Part shown: piece after piece, positions 19,595-28,053 of the stretch
Layout: every line of letters starts with the position of its first letter
Numbering within the stretch: the stretch's first letter is position 1
Assembly: GCF_003855255.1 (NCBI RefSeq)
Contig: NZ_CP034072.1
Coordinates: 5,079,208 to 5,143,207 of the forward strand
DNA: 64,000 nucleotides
Origin: Mycolicibacterium nivoides
Lineage (GTDB): Bacteria > Actinomycetota > Actinomycetes > Mycobacteriales > Mycobacteriaceae
Direction: 5' to 3'
Made by a program: the position numbers and the translations under genes
The notes under the pieces: model-generated
What the model was told of the DNA's origin: nothing
Database searches by the model: none
What the model saw: only the letters and a program-made list of their open reading frames with translations

Positions 19595-20248
19595 CGGTGG
19601 CCGAGCCCTGGCGCGTGCGGCCTGCCAACTCAACCACAGCTGCAGCCCCAGGAGCGGAATCGTCCAGCCCAACCAGGCACCCGCACCCGCGACCACCCAG
19701 AGATACTTCTCCTCGTCCCCGCCGAAGACGCTGTCGCGCAACGGGTCGAAGGTCAGGTACAGCACGGGCGTCCAGATCCTGTTGGTGATGATCGACAGCG
19801 CCAGCGTCGCACTCCGCAGCATCTGGCGGCGGTGTACGCCGAACCTGCGGTGGCGCGCCGCAACGAATCCGTCGACCGTGAACCAGAGCCACAGCGCCCC
19901 CAGCGCGACGTCGCTGACCCGCAGTATCGGACCGAACGGTGTGGCCGCCCCGATCACCATTGCGCAGACCGCAGCCGGAATCGCCGTGGCGACGTAGACG
20001 CGTCCGGTACGCCGATGCAGCGCCGGGTGACGATGCCGCAAACCCGGCCAGATCTGCGCGACCGCGCACACCATCGCCACGCTCGCGAGAAGAACGTGGG
20101 CGACCAGCAGCGGGTAGTGCAGCCCGAATGTGGGCGGCACCCGGGTGCCGCCGGTGAGGTACGGCGGTAGCGAATACGCCAGGAACACCACGACGATCAC
20201 CGCGATCGCCGCGGCCGGCCGTGGCGATCGCCCCGATGCGTATGGCAT
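19577..20248 (-). CDS. DUF2306 membrane protein
   Basis: The product is 223 residues from MPYASGRSPR, with six or seven hydrophobic helices. DUF2306 landmarks include the first helix, HVLLASVAMVCAVAQIWPGL, HRRTGRVYVATAIPAAV, and HRRQMLRSATLALSIITNRI near the middle. The function of the family is not established. A GTG at 20284 would add 12 residues, but that start would place coding sequence over a repeated operator motif. With the ATG at 20248 the operator covers the start codon itself, as in leaderless TetR-controlled genes. The divergent TetR gene begins 52 bp away. Confidence 0.8.
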   Translation of the reverse strand: MPYASGRSPRPAAAIAVIVVVFLAYSLPPYLTGGTRVPPTFGLHYPLLVAHVLLASVAMVCAVAQIWPGLRHRHPALHRRTGRVYVATAIPAAVCAMVIGAATPFGPILRVSDVALGALWLWFTVDGFVAARHRRFGVHRRQMLRSATLALSIITNRIWTPVLYLTFDPLRDSVFGGDEEKYLWVVAGAGAWLGWTIPLLGLQLWLSWQAARARARPPSLSGV

Positions 20249-20272
20249 ACGCAAAAGGGTATGGCATACGCA
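20237..20272. promoter_or_regulatory. Tandem operator: two copies of GTATGGCATACGCA
   Basis: The first copy is embedded in a perfect inverted repeat TGCGTATG-G-CATACGCA (20237-20253). The second repeats TATGGCATACGCA at 20260-20272, with a 5+1+5 core GTATG-G-CATAC. The centres are 19 bp apart. They lie between the DUF2306 and TetR genes, the first one over the DUF2306 start codon. Confidence 0.7.
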
Positions 20273-20302
20273 TCGAGTTGTCACTGGCTACTCTGAGCGG
20301 TG

Positions 20303-21004
20303 ATGTCCGGCCCCGATGAACCGCTCCCCCGCGCGTTGCGCCTGCTCTGGCAACAAGACCCGGCGCCGAGTCGGTCGCGTGGCCTGACGCGGGAGGCAAT
20401 CGTCGCGGCGGCCGTCGAACTCGCCGATACCGACGGGCTCGCCGCCCTGTCGATGGCACGCCTGGCCGAACGTCTCGGGTGCGGCACCATGTCCCTTTAC
20501 CGGCACGTGGCCAACAAGGACGAGCTGGTGACGTTCATGCTCGCCACCGGACCCGGCCCGCCGCCGCCGACGCCCGAGGGATCGGATTGGCGTGGAGCAC
20601 TATCGAACTGGGCTGATGAGCTGTGGGCCGTCTACCACCGCCATCCGTGGATCCTGCAGGCCGCATCAGCCGGCCTGCCCGCAGATCCCGGTCAGCTGGC
20701 CTGGCTCGACGCCGGCCTGGCCGCCCTGTCCGGCACTTGGCTGACCGAGCGCGAGAAGCTGACCGCGGTCATCGCCGTGCTGGTTTTCACCCGGGGTTCG
20801 GCCGCGTTGGCCATCGAGGCGCGCGACGTGGACGACCGGCAGTACCCAGCGCTACTGCGACGACTGGTCCGACCGGACCGGTTCCCCGCATTGGCGGCCG
20901 CCATCGGCGCCGGGGTGTTCGATCAGACCGACGACGACCCCCTGACCGAATTCCGTTCCGGCCTGGGTCAACTGCTCGACGGCATCGCAGCGAAGGCAAG
21001 GTGA
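20303..21004 (+). CDS. TetR family regulator (GntR-fused-like/TetR_C type)
   Basis: This is a 233-residue repressor. The DNA-binding domain is set back from the N-terminus by an SRSRGLTREAIVAAAVELAD segment, followed by MARLAERLGCGTMSLYRHVA (about residues 25-70). The long C-terminal half resembles the TetR C-terminal domain of TetR/tetracycline-like repressors. A GTG directly upstream (20300) is an alternative start. It is divergent from the DUF2306 gene, with the tandem palindromes at 20237-20272 between them, so it likely represses that gene and itself. Confidence 0.88.
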   Translation: MSGPDEPLPRALRLLWQQDPAPSRSRGLTREAIVAAAVELADTDGLAALSMARLAERLGCGTMSLYRHVANKDELVTFMLATGPGPPPPTPEGSDWRGALSNWADELWAVYHRHPWILQAASAGLPADPGQLAWLDAGLAALSGTWLTEREKLTAVIAVLVFTRGSAALAIEARDVDDRQYPALLRRLVRPDRFPALAAAIGAGVFDQTDDDPLTEFRSGLGQLLDGIAAKAR

Positions 21005-21011
21005 GCGTCGG

Positions 21012-21719
21012 CTACGGTCGGCGGGCATCCAGCCGGGCGGCCACGCCGTCGAGCAGCAGATCCAGAGCCGATTGACATGCGCTGCGCCGCATCGACTCGT
21101 CGAGCAGACCGCTGGTGGCCGCGATGTTCGGATGACTCTCGGCGGGTAGCTGTGCGTAGGTGTCGCGCCACCTGTCGTCATCGCGCTTCTGGTGTTCCGC
21201 GGGCAGGGCTTCGAAGGCGGCGTCCAGCGCGGCGAACCCCAGCATCTGGTCGATGAAGGCGTGATATACCTCGACCGCCTCCCGCTCGGGGAAACCCGCC
21301 GACCGCAGTGAACCCAAAACCGTCTCGATGATCTGGATCTCGTGGGCGCCGCCGGTCACCCGACTCGCGGCCAGTACCCCGGCCTGCGGGTGCTCGACGT
21401 AGACGCGGTGCAGGCGCAGCCCGAGTTCCCGCATGTCCTCCCGCCAGTGACCGGTCGGCTCCCACCCCTCGACCACTCGTCGCAACAGCTCGTCGGTGAT
21501 GGCCAGCACCACGTCCTCGATGCCGCGGAAGTAGCGGTACAGGGCGGTCGGGTCGGCCCCGAGTGCGACACCGAGGCGTCTGACACTCAGGCCGGCGGCT
21601 CCGTGATACTGCAACACCCGCAGCGCAGCCTCGACGATGAGCTGCTCGGACAGCACGACGCCCTGCTTCGTCTGTCGCCGTCGTCGCCGCGGCGATTCGG
21701 ACTTCAATGTTCGGCCCAT
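21012..21719 (-). CDS. TetR family regulator
   Basis: The 235-residue regulator starts with a very basic segment (SPRRRRRQTKQG), then a TetR helix-turn-helix with LSVRRLGVALGADPTALYRY (about residues 42-62). The C-terminal domain ends with DLLLDGVAARLDARRP. A start at 21725 would add two residues. The gene stands just downstream of, and on the same strand as, the FAD oxidoreductase/cupin pair. A 14-bp motif upstream of it recurs upstream of the oxidoreductase, so it probably controls that operon and itself. It converges with the previous TetR gene. Confidence 0.87.
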   Translation of the reverse strand: MGRTLKSESPRRRRRQTKQGVVLSEQLIVEAALRVLQYHGAAGLSVRRLGVALGADPTALYRYFRGIEDVVLAITDELLRRVVEGWEPTGHWREDMRELGLRLHRVYVEHPQAGVLAASRVTGGAHEIQIIETVLGSLRSAGFPEREAVEVYHAFIDQMLGFAALDAAFEALPAEHQKRDDDRWRDTYAQLPAESHPNIAATSGLLDESMRRSACQSALDLLLDGVAARLDARRP

Positions 21720-21734
21720 CCGCATTGCCTCCCG

Positions 21735-21748
21735 GCGCTTACGTCAAC
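21735..21748. promoter_or_regulatory. 14-bp shared motif GCGCTTACGTCAAC, copy 1
   Basis: The motif lies 15 bp upstream of the TetR ATG inside the near-palindrome GGCGCTTACGTCAACGCC. An exact copy in inverted orientation lies at 23612-23625, upstream of the FAD oxidoreductase gene. It is a candidate operator of the TetR protein encoded at 21012-21719. Confidence 0.6.
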
Positions 21749-21796
21749 GCCTTCAACCCATTGTGCGGCCCGGCCGCGCCCCTGCGCACAGAAACG

Positions 21797-22126
21797 CTAT
21801 GCGATGAAAACCTTTCGCAGTGTCTCCCGCACCGTCCAGGTGGTGCGCTGCCCGGCGTGCAGGCGAACGAGGCTGCCGGGCCGGAGATCGATCGTCGGAG
21901 TGCCGTCGTCGAACGCGATACTGGCGTCCCCGCCCAGGACGACGAACACCTCGTCCGACTCCACGTCCCGGGAAACGCCGGGGGTATGTTCCCAGACGCC
22001 CACCGTCACGTCGGCCAACGAGGTCACGTCACGATGCCCCGTCGTCGGCGCTCCGTCCACCACCGACTCATCGGGAAGCGGCGTGTGGTCGAGCTGCAAA
22101 CTCACGGCGTTGACACATGTGCTCAC
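21797..22126 (-). CDS. Small cupin-domain protein
   Basis: The 109-residue protein is of the DUF861/EutQ-like cupin type. It has the beta-barrel segment GVWEHTPGVSRDVESDEVFVV, then GDASIAFDDGTP and LRPGSLVRLHAGQRTTWTV. Only part of the usual metal-binding His/Glu set is obvious, so an enzymatic role is uncertain. The GTG start overlaps the oxidoreductase stop (GTGA), which shows tight coupling. In other bacteria such cupins accompany amine or polyamine oxidases and may bind the product aldehyde or act as sensors; that role is inferred. Confidence 0.8.
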   Translation of the reverse strand: MSTCVNAVSLQLDHTPLPDESVVDGAPTTGHRDVTSLADVTVGVWEHTPGVSRDVESDEVFVVLGGDASIAFDDGTPTIDLRPGSLVRLHAGQRTTWTVRETLRKVFIA

Positions 22127-23547
22127 GAGTCGAACCCCAGCCCGACCGAGTCGAGTGCCTTCAGCAGGACGTTGCGCCGGCCCTCCCGATGGTCGGCGCG
22201 GTCGAGTGACCAGCGGGTCGCCTGAATCCCCGCCGAGGCCAACGGTTCCGGCGGGAACGGTGCCGGTATGGACTTGACCATCTCGAGTTCGGTGCGAACC
22301 GTCGGCGTGCCTGCGAAACGGTCGAGCATCACCTCAGCGGCGAAACGCGTGGCCGCCACGCCGAGCCCGGTGAACCCGGCGGCATATCCGACCCGGTCAC
22401 CGTACGCGGACCCGAAGAACGCGCAGAACCGCGTCGAAGTGTCGATCACGCCGGCCCAGCGGTGGCTGAAGCTGACGTCCTCGAGTTGCGGGAACGTGGT
22501 GAAGAAGTGACCGGCGAGCCGGCGGTAGGTGGCATCACGGTCTTCGTACTGAGGCCGGATCCGGCCGCCGAAGTGATAGATCGCGTCGTACCCGCCCCAG
22601 AGGATGCGATTGTCTTTCGACAACCGGTAATAGTGGAACTGGTTCGACATGTCACTGATGCCTTGCCGGTTGTCCCAACCGATCTCGGCCAGCTGGGTAT
22701 CGGTCAGCGGCTCGGTCATCAAGGCGTAGTCGTACACCGGCACCGTGTGGTAGCGGTATCGCTTCAGCAGCGACGGAAAGCCGTTGGTCGCCAGAATCAC
22801 TCGGTCGGCGTGCGCGGTCACCCGCTCGGTGCGCACCGACAGCGGCCCGCCCCGATGGTCCTGGCCCAGACCCAGAACCTTGCTGTTCTCGTAGATCTCG
22901 ACACCTAGTTCACTTGCGGCGCGGGCGAGTTCACTCGCGAGTTTCGCCGGATGAACCAGCGCGGCAGCGTCCTTGGACCACACTCCGGCAAGGTAGGTGG
23001 GCGAGTTCACCTCGGCGCGGATCGCCTGCTGGTCGAAGTAGACCTGATCCGGCCGCAGCGCCGCGGTAGCCAGTTCTGCTGCCTGGTAGGGCTCGACCGC
23101 CACCGAGATCGAGCCGGTCCGCTCGAAATCGCAATCAAGGCCCAGCGAATCGACGGTCTTCTCGATACCGTCAAGGTTCTCCAACCCCAGCCGGTCGAGA
23201 GCGTCGATCTCGTCCGGCCAGCGGCTGCGGCCGTTCTCGGTGCCGTGGGTGAGCGACGCCTCGACGAAGCCGCCGTTACGGCCCGAGGCCGCCCACCCGA
23301 TCGTCTGCCCCTCGACGAGGGCGACCCGCATACCCGGGTCGCGCTGCTTTGCCATCAAGGCAGACCACAGACCGGTGTACCCGCCGCCGACCACGATGAG
23401 GTCGTAGCGCGACGACGGCTTGGTCAACCCCGGGTAACGGGGGTGACCAGGGATGTCGTCGAGCCAGAAGGGCTGAAGCGCGGTCGCGGCCAACGAGCGG
23501 TCGACGAGGCTGGTTGCGGGGGTATTTCGTTCGAAAACGGTTTGCAC
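22123..23547 (-). CDS. FAD-dependent amine/amino-acid oxidoreductase (DAO family, PuuB-like)
   Basis: The 474-residue enzyme is of the D-amino-acid-oxidase fold. It has the FAD-binding loop IVVGGGYTGLWSALMAKQRD (about residues 50-70), GWAASGRNGGFVEASLTHG, and the closing GRIRPQY...SHRWAGVIDTSTRFCAFFG and GYAAGFTGLGVAATRFAAE segments. These are the marks of gamma-glutamylputrescine oxidase-like flavoproteins, which oxidise an amine to an aldehyde with O2. It leads an operon with the cupin gene. The copy of the 14-bp motif 65 bp upstream points to control by the nearby TetR. The precise amine is unknown. Confidence 0.85.
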   Translation of the reverse strand: MQTVFERNTPATSLVDRSLAATALQPFWLDDIPGHPRYPGLTKPSSRYDLIVVGGGYTGLWSALMAKQRDPGMRVALVEGQTIGWAASGRNGGFVEASLTHGTENGRSRWPDEIDALDRLGLENLDGIEKTVDSLGLDCDFERTGSISVAVEPYQAAELATAALRPDQVYFDQQAIRAEVNSPTYLAGVWSKDAAALVHPAKLASELARAASELGVEIYENSKVLGLGQDHRGGPLSVRTERVTAHADRVILATNGFPSLLKRYRYHTVPVYDYALMTEPLTDTQLAEIGWDNRQGISDMSNQFHYYRLSKDNRILWGGYDAIYHFGGRIRPQYEDRDATYRRLAGHFFTTFPQLEDVSFSHRWAGVIDTSTRFCAFFGSAYGDRVGYAAGFTGLGVAATRFAAEVMLDRFAGTPTVRTELEMVKSIPAPFPPEPLASAGIQATRWSLDRADHREGRRNVLLKALDSVGLGFDS

Positions 23548-23611
23548 GGGTATCTTCCTGGACAGTGAGGTACTACCCAGTAAGACGCATCCCCTGCGCT
23601 ACCTCAAGGGT

Positions 23612-23625
23612 GTTGACGTAAGCGC
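23612..23625. promoter_or_regulatory. 14-bp shared motif, copy 2 (GTTGACGTAAGCGC on + strand)
   Basis: This is the exact reverse complement of the motif at 21735-21748. It lies 65 bp upstream of the FAD oxidoreductase start, in the promoter region of that operon, and is a candidate TetR operator. It also overlaps the open reading fragment left after the break of the BcsB-like gene. Confidence 0.55.
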
Positions 23626-23638
23626 AGCAGCTGCGGGA

Positions 23639-24736
23639 TCAGCACCCGGGTGTCGGGCACGAACGCCCAGGCCGGGTCTCCTGGCCGGCGATGCTGGCAG
23701 GCAGCGGGGTGTACGCGCCCTGCAGATGAACCCGGACATCGTGGACCGCGCGGCCCAGCCGGGTCTGATCCAACGGAACCGTGACGCGGGGATTTACCAG
23801 GGCCGTGGCGTTGACACCGGGCTGGCCGAGCTGACGGATCGTGGTGTGGTCACTCGGCAACTGCGGAGTGTTGGACAGCGGCCCCACAACAGCCTTGGAC
23901 TGCACCGCGAGCTTCGAGATGTCACTGGACAGCAACCGGGCCTGGTTGGTGACCTCTCCGGCAGGACCCGAAATAAGCAGGGCTGGAACAGCATTGGGGC
24001 CCAGCAGGCTCAATCCTGGCGCCTCCCCCTCACGCACGATCACCTGCCGCTCCAGCGGCTGCGGCGACGCAACCGGACCGCCATCGGTCGTCACGATGTC
24101 GACGGAGGGACGTTGCAGGCCGTACCGGGCAACCACCGCCGTGGCGATCCGGATCGCGGCATCGGATTCCGATTGCGACGGATTCGGTGGGACGAACAGG
24201 GTGAGCTTGCTCAGTACCGGCGGCAGGAAGTCGGCGATCACCGTCGGCGGTTGTTCCAGACCGGTGAATCGAACGTCGCTGTCCATCAGCCGTAGCGGGT
24301 TCGTCGGGTCGTACGCGCAATACCCGTCGGGCATCGTCAGGTAGCTGTTCAACTGCACGGTCACTGCGTTTTCCACCACCCGGGCACCGGTCAGCGGGAC
24401 GGTGATCGGTGCCTGATCGGGCGGCAGGGGAACCCGCGACAGCACACGTTGGTCCTGTGTCACCTCGAGGGTGCCACCGCGGGTGTTGACCGGCAGTTGC
24501 ACCATCGCGACCAGCTCAGCGGGAATCAGTCCGCGCGGCACCGGAATTGTCAGGGTCTGCGAGCCCTGAATTCCGTACAACGCGATATCCGGATTCGCAC
24601 CGAGCGTCCGTAGATTCAGCGTCGGGGAATTCACCAGTGAGATTTCATCTTCTGGAGCGGCACTCGCTACTGCAGGCAGGGCAGTTCCGGCAACGATCAT
24701 CGCGGCGGCGAGCAGCGGCAATATCCGTGCAGTCAC
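23639..24736 (-). pseudogene. Secreted BcsB-like protein, C-terminus lost
   Basis: The 365 residues read from the GTG at 24736 begin with a signal peptide (ARILPLLAAAMIVAGTALPA, then AVASA). They continue as beta-rich domains resembling the cellulose synthase regulatory subunit BcsB: PVPRGLIPAELVAMVQLPV, then ADFLPPVLSKLTLFVPPNP and AIRIATAVVARYG. True members are roughly 600 residues or more and end in a membrane anchor. Here the frame stops after GQETRPGRSCPTPGC, which is not domain-like. A +1/-1 shift at about 23690 reads DPAWAFVPDTRVLIPQLLRL, then RQHP and stop, like the tail of another gene. I read this as a truncated, possibly fused remnant. The family call is moderate. Confidence 0.5.
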
Positions 24737-24918
24737 TCGATGCAGCTTATGCGGCTGTTGCCGACATGGCGGGGCGAACTGAAATAGTAATGCGACGCGC
24801 GTCCTCGAGGCGAAATAATCAAGATCGAATGAATTTGCCGGCACTTCGAGTTTCGGGAATGCACGGTCAACAGCTGCCCGATCTCGTCAGGGTGCTCTGT
24901 CGCCCGTCAGAGGAAAAA

Positions 24919-25602
24919 TCACGTCAACGTAAGTCGGGCCACCATTTCCCCCGTCGGCTGCGGCGATCCACCGGCCGGCTCCATGGTGAACGCCAACGCG
25001 GTGGAATCCCCGAGATCCCGCACCATGGCCGTGGTCGACGGCGACATGGTCGACATCATCCCCGCGGACTTCGGCCCCTGATCGGTCATGAGCCACATCT
25101 GGTAGACCATCCCGGGAGGTGCCGGCGCCGCGTTGTTCATCACCAAGACGCCGGTCCGCTCATCGCGCGAGTACACGAACGTCGCGGTGCCACCGGCATT
25201 GAGCTGTCCGGTGGCCGTGCGGACATCGTCTGCCGAGAACACCTGCTCGGCTGAGGTCGGGGCGCTCGGGCGGAATGCCAGCCCCGCACCGAAGCCGCCC
25301 GCGGCGACCACCAGGGCCGCGGCGGCCGCCACCAACCCTGTGCGCCAACGGAAGCGGTCACGGTGAGGATCGCGGGACACCGCGAGTGCCCGTCGGCGTA
25401 GCGACGCCGGCGGAGTCGTCGCCGTCGTCGACGACGCGATCGCCATCGACTCGCGCACCGCACGCACCTCGGCACGGAATGCCTCGGCGACCTCAGCGGG
25501 GGCATCGGCCAGCCGGCGTTCGATGTCGACGCGCTCTGCGTCGGAAACCGCGTCCAACGCGTATGCCGTCGCCAGGCCCGGCAGCTCGGAATCGCTGGTC
25601 AT
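24919..25602 (-). CDS. rskA: Anti-sigma-K factor RskA
   Basis: The 227-residue single-pass membrane protein holds SigK inactive until it is cleaved. The N-terminal cytosolic anti-sigma domain (about residues 1-80, ATAYALDAVSDAERVDIERR) is followed by one membrane helix (TGLVAAAAALVVAAGGFGAG). The extracytoplasmic domain has GMVYQMWLMTDQGP and ends ARLTLT, as in Rv0444c. The ATG at 25602 overlaps the sigK stop (ATGA). An in-frame start five codons upstream is less likely. The final gene of the dipZ-sigK-rskA unit. Confidence 0.93.
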   Translation of the reverse strand: MTSDSELPGLATAYALDAVSDAERVDIERRLADAPAEVAEAFRAEVRAVRESMAIASSTTATTPPASLRRRALAVSRDPHRDRFRWRTGLVAAAAALVVAAGGFGAGLAFRPSAPTSAEQVFSADDVRTATGQLNAGGTATFVYSRDERTGVLVMNNAAPAPPGMVYQMWLMTDQGPKSAGMMSTMSPSTTAMVRDLGDSTALAFTMEPAGGSPQPTGEMVARLTLT

Positions 25603-26198
25603 GTCACCCCCAGGCAATCACGTAGCCTGCGCAGTCCGTCGCGCATCCGGGTCTTGACGGTGCCCAGACTGGTCGACAGCCGTTCGGACACCTGCGGGTA
25701 GGTCAGGCCGTCGTAATACGCCAGTTCGATGGCTTGCCGTTGCAGGTCGGTCAGCGATCCCAGGCAGTCGGCCACCTGGCGCTGCTCGTCGGAGCGGATC
25801 GCCGAGTCGGCGACCACATCGGTGTCGGGCTCGACGCTCACCGCGACGTAACGCGCCTCGCGCCGGCTGGAGGCCACCTCGGCCCGCACCCGATCCACCG
25901 CACGGCGATGCGCCAGGGTCATGAGCCACGCCAGCGCCGAACCTTGCTCCGGGTCATAGTCCGCGGCACAACGCCACACCTGGGCGTAGACGTCCTGCGT
26001 GGTCTCCTCGCTGTAACCGGGATCGCGCAGGATCCGGATGACCAATCCGTATATGCGGGCGCTGGTGGCGTCGTACAGCCCGGCGAACGCCTCGGCGTCG
26101 CCGCGGGCCACCCGGCGCAGCTGAGCGTCGAGTACGTTGCTCACCTCCGGCATACGTGCCATCGATCGGTAGCCTAACGCCGAGTCGGCAGTGCTCAT
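25599..26198 (-). CDS. sigK: ECF RNA polymerase sigma factor SigK
   Basis: The 199-residue extracytoplasmic-function sigma factor has region 2 (IYGLVIRILRDPGYSEETTQ, then DVYAQVW) and region 4 (LAYYDGLTYPQVSERLSTSL, then GTVKTRMRDGLRRL). It closely resembles M. tuberculosis SigK (Rv0445c, 187 residues). The start at 26198 gives about 13 extra residues compared with that protein; the ATG at 26153 is an alternative. The gene begins 6 nt after dipZ and overlaps rskA, so SigK would amplify its own production through the dipZ promoter. In mycobacteria SigK controls mpt70/mpt83/dipZ-type genes. Confidence 0.94.
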   Translation of the reverse strand: MSTADSALGYRSMARMPEVSNVLDAQLRRVARGDAEAFAGLYDATSARIYGLVIRILRDPGYSEETTQDVYAQVWRCAADYDPEQGSALAWLMTLAHRRAVDRVRAEVASSRREARYVAVSVEPDTDVVADSAIRSDEQRQVADCLGSLTDLQRQAIELAYYDGLTYPQVSERLSTSLGTVKTRMRDGLRRLRDCLGVT

Positions 26199-26204
26199 CG
26201 CCGA

Positions 26205-27920
26205 TCACCCGTAGGTGAACGAGAAGGCCTGCAGCCCTTGGCTCAACCGCACCTCGACCTCACCACGATGCACGTCGCGATCGCTGACGATCTGACGCAG
26301 GGTGGGCGGTCCGCTCACCGGCACGCTCGTTGTCTCACCACCGCGCAGCACGGTCACGGTACCGGTGCCACCTACAACGAGATAGACCTGCCCGGCCCGG
26401 TAATTGAGCTTGATCGCCGAACCGGAGCCCTGAGCGGTCGCGCCCTGGTAGTCCAGGTGCCACGGACCGCGCAGCGCGAACGAGTCGGCAGGCAGGCTCC
26501 TCGGATAGTCGAACACCGTGTCGCCCTCGTCGTACGTCCCGCCACCGGCGTAGTTGATCTCCTTACCGACTCCGAGGTAGGTCTCCGGCGTGAGTGCCGA
26601 TGTCGGTGTCATGTCGGGCGCGTTCACCGGGGCCGGCAACGCGGCGTTCTTGGCGTCCACGAGCAATTCGCGAATCAACCGTTCCGTCGTGTCGTAGCCG
26701 CCCTCGCCGAACTTCACATGCCGCACAACGCCGTTCGCATCGATCAGATACTCGGCCGGCCAGTACCGGTTCTCATAATTCGTCCAGGTGGAGTACGAGT
26801 TGTCCAGGGCGACCGGATAGGTGACGCCGAGGTCGGCCGCACCTTTGGCCACGTTGCCGGGAACCCGCTCGAACGCGTACTCGGGTGTGTGCACACCGAT
26901 CACGGTCAGTCCGGACTCCTTGTATCTGCCGTACCAGTCGACGACGTGGGGAATCGCGCGCTGGCAGTTGATGCACGAGTACGCCCAGAAGTCGACGAGC
27001 ACCACCCGGCCGCGCAGCGACTTGAGGTCGACGGGATCGCCGTCAGGGGTGTTGAGCCAGCCGGCGATACCGGTGATGTCCGGTGCGGGACCGCAGTTCT
27101 GGAGTTCCTCCGCGCCTTCTGGACAATCCGACAACTCCCCGCTGCCGGTCGGGCTCAGTCGGTCCTGGACCTCGCCCGCGCCGGCCACCCGGTCCTGTAA
27201 CCCGCTGGTGTAATCCGGGATGGCCCGCTGCAGCTTCGCCGGCACGTTGGCGGCCAACGCCACTGCGAAGACCAGCATCACGACTCCTCCGATCAGCCGG
27301 ATCTTGCGCTGCTGACGGCGGAATGCGTTGACCCGCTCGACAACCCGACGCCCCGCGAGGGCGAAAACGAGTAGGGGAAGCGCGGCGCCGATGGCGAACG
27401 ACAGGGTCAGTGCAACGGTGTTGGCACCTATCGAACCGGTTGCGCCCGCGACGACGATCGCCGCGAGAACCGGACCCGCGCACGGCACATAGAGCACGCC
27501 CAGCGCCAGCCCCAGTCCGAAACCGCTGCTCCCAGAGCCGAACTGCTTCTGCGGAATACGGCTGAACGGCTTCTCCAGCAGCTGCTCGAAGCGCGGGAAG
27601 ATCAGGCCCAACCCGATCAGGGTCAGCGCCAGAAGTCCCGCCCAGCGAAGCGCGTCCTGAGGTAGGTGCAACAGCTGCAACAGTGCTGAGCCCGCGAGGG
27701 TCACCACGCTGAAACTCAGCACCAGGCCTGCGATCACCCGATAGGGACGTAGTGTCTCGGCCAGTGTCGGTTTCGTCGCAACGATCGTCGTGCCGTTCGA
27801 CTCCGTGACGCGCGCGCTCTGCGCTCCAGAGAAGAAGATCACGGGCAGTACCGGCAGGATGCACGGCGAGACGCCGGTGATGAGTCCGCCGAGGAATCCG
27901 ATGAGCACCAAGGTGTACAT
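26205..27920 (-). CDS. dipZ: DipZ: CcdA-like membrane domain fused to periplasmic thioredoxin domain
   Basis: The 571-residue protein transfers reducing power across the membrane to extracytoplasmic disulfides. The N-terminal CcdA/DsbD-type part (about residues 1-250) has its paired cysteines in [11 protein letters not shown] and [13 protein letters not shown]. The C-terminal part carries a thioredoxin-like CxxC in [13 protein letters not shown], then a carbohydrate-binding-like tail ending FSFTYG. It is near-identical in architecture to Rv2874. The ATG at 27920 has no ribosome site but lies at the expected transcription start of the SigK promoter at 27928-27954, so the mRNA is probably leaderless. 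Known SigK target. Confidence 0.94.
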   Translation of the reverse strand: MYTLVLIGFLGGLITGVSPCILPVLPVIFFSGAQSARVTESNGTTIVATKPTLAETLRPYRVIAGLVLSFSVVTLAGSALLQLLHLPQDALRWAGLLALTLIGLGLIFPRFEQLLEKPFSRIPQKQFGSGSSGFGLGLALGVLYVPCAGPVLAAIVVAGATGSIGANTVALTLSFAIGAALPLLVFALAGRRVVERVNAFRRQQRKIRLIGGVVMLVFAVALAANVPAKLQRAIPDYTSGLQDRVAGAGEVQDRLSPTGSGELSDCPEGAEELQNCGPAPDITGIAGWLNTPDGDPVDLKSLRGRVVLVDFWAYSCINCQRAIPHVVDWYGRYKESGLTVIGVHTPEYAFERVPGNVAKGAADLGVTYPVALDNSYSTWTNYENRYWPAEYLIDANGVVRHVKFGEGGYDTTERLIRELLVDAKNAALPAPVNAPDMTPTSALTPETYLGVGKEINYAGGGTYDEGDTVFDYPRSLPADSFALRGPWHLDYQGATAQGSGSAIKLNYRAGQVYLVVGGTGTVTVLRGGETTSVPVSGPPTLRQIVSDRDVHRGEVEVRLSQGLQAFSFTYG

Positions 27921-27927
27921 GCCGGGT

Positions 27928-27954
27928 ATTCGGCACCGAGGTGCTGCCGGATTG
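27928..27954 (-). promoter_or_regulatory. SigK-type promoter for dipZ-sigK-rskA
   Basis: On the minus strand CAATCC (27954-27949), 15 bp, then CCGAAT (27933-27928) matches the published SigK consensus halves (CCATCC and CCGAAT). Spacing and the following ACCC are identical to the facing promoter. The start would fall at about 27921, one base before the dipZ ATG. Confidence 0.75.
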
Positions 27955-27968
27955 GTCGAAATCGGCAC

Positions 27969-27995
27969 CCATCCGGACTCGGGTTGGCTCCGAAT
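27969..27995 (+). promoter_or_regulatory. SigK-type promoter for mpt83
   Basis: CCATCC (27969-27974), 15 bp, then CCGAAT (27990-27995) are both perfect matches to the SigK consensus hexamers as I recall them. A leader of about 50 nt with an AGGGAG ribosome site would precede the mpt83 ATG. Confidence 0.8.
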
Positions 27996-28053
27996 ACCCA
28001 TCGACCGAGAAAGTGACGGCGGTCACCGTCAATCACTCACAGGGAGTCGGAAA

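Noticed and set aside
19566..20459. Minus-strand open frame across the DUF2306-TetR region
   Set aside because: Runs out of phase through the operator and both real genes; no start signal and Arg-rich shadow composition.
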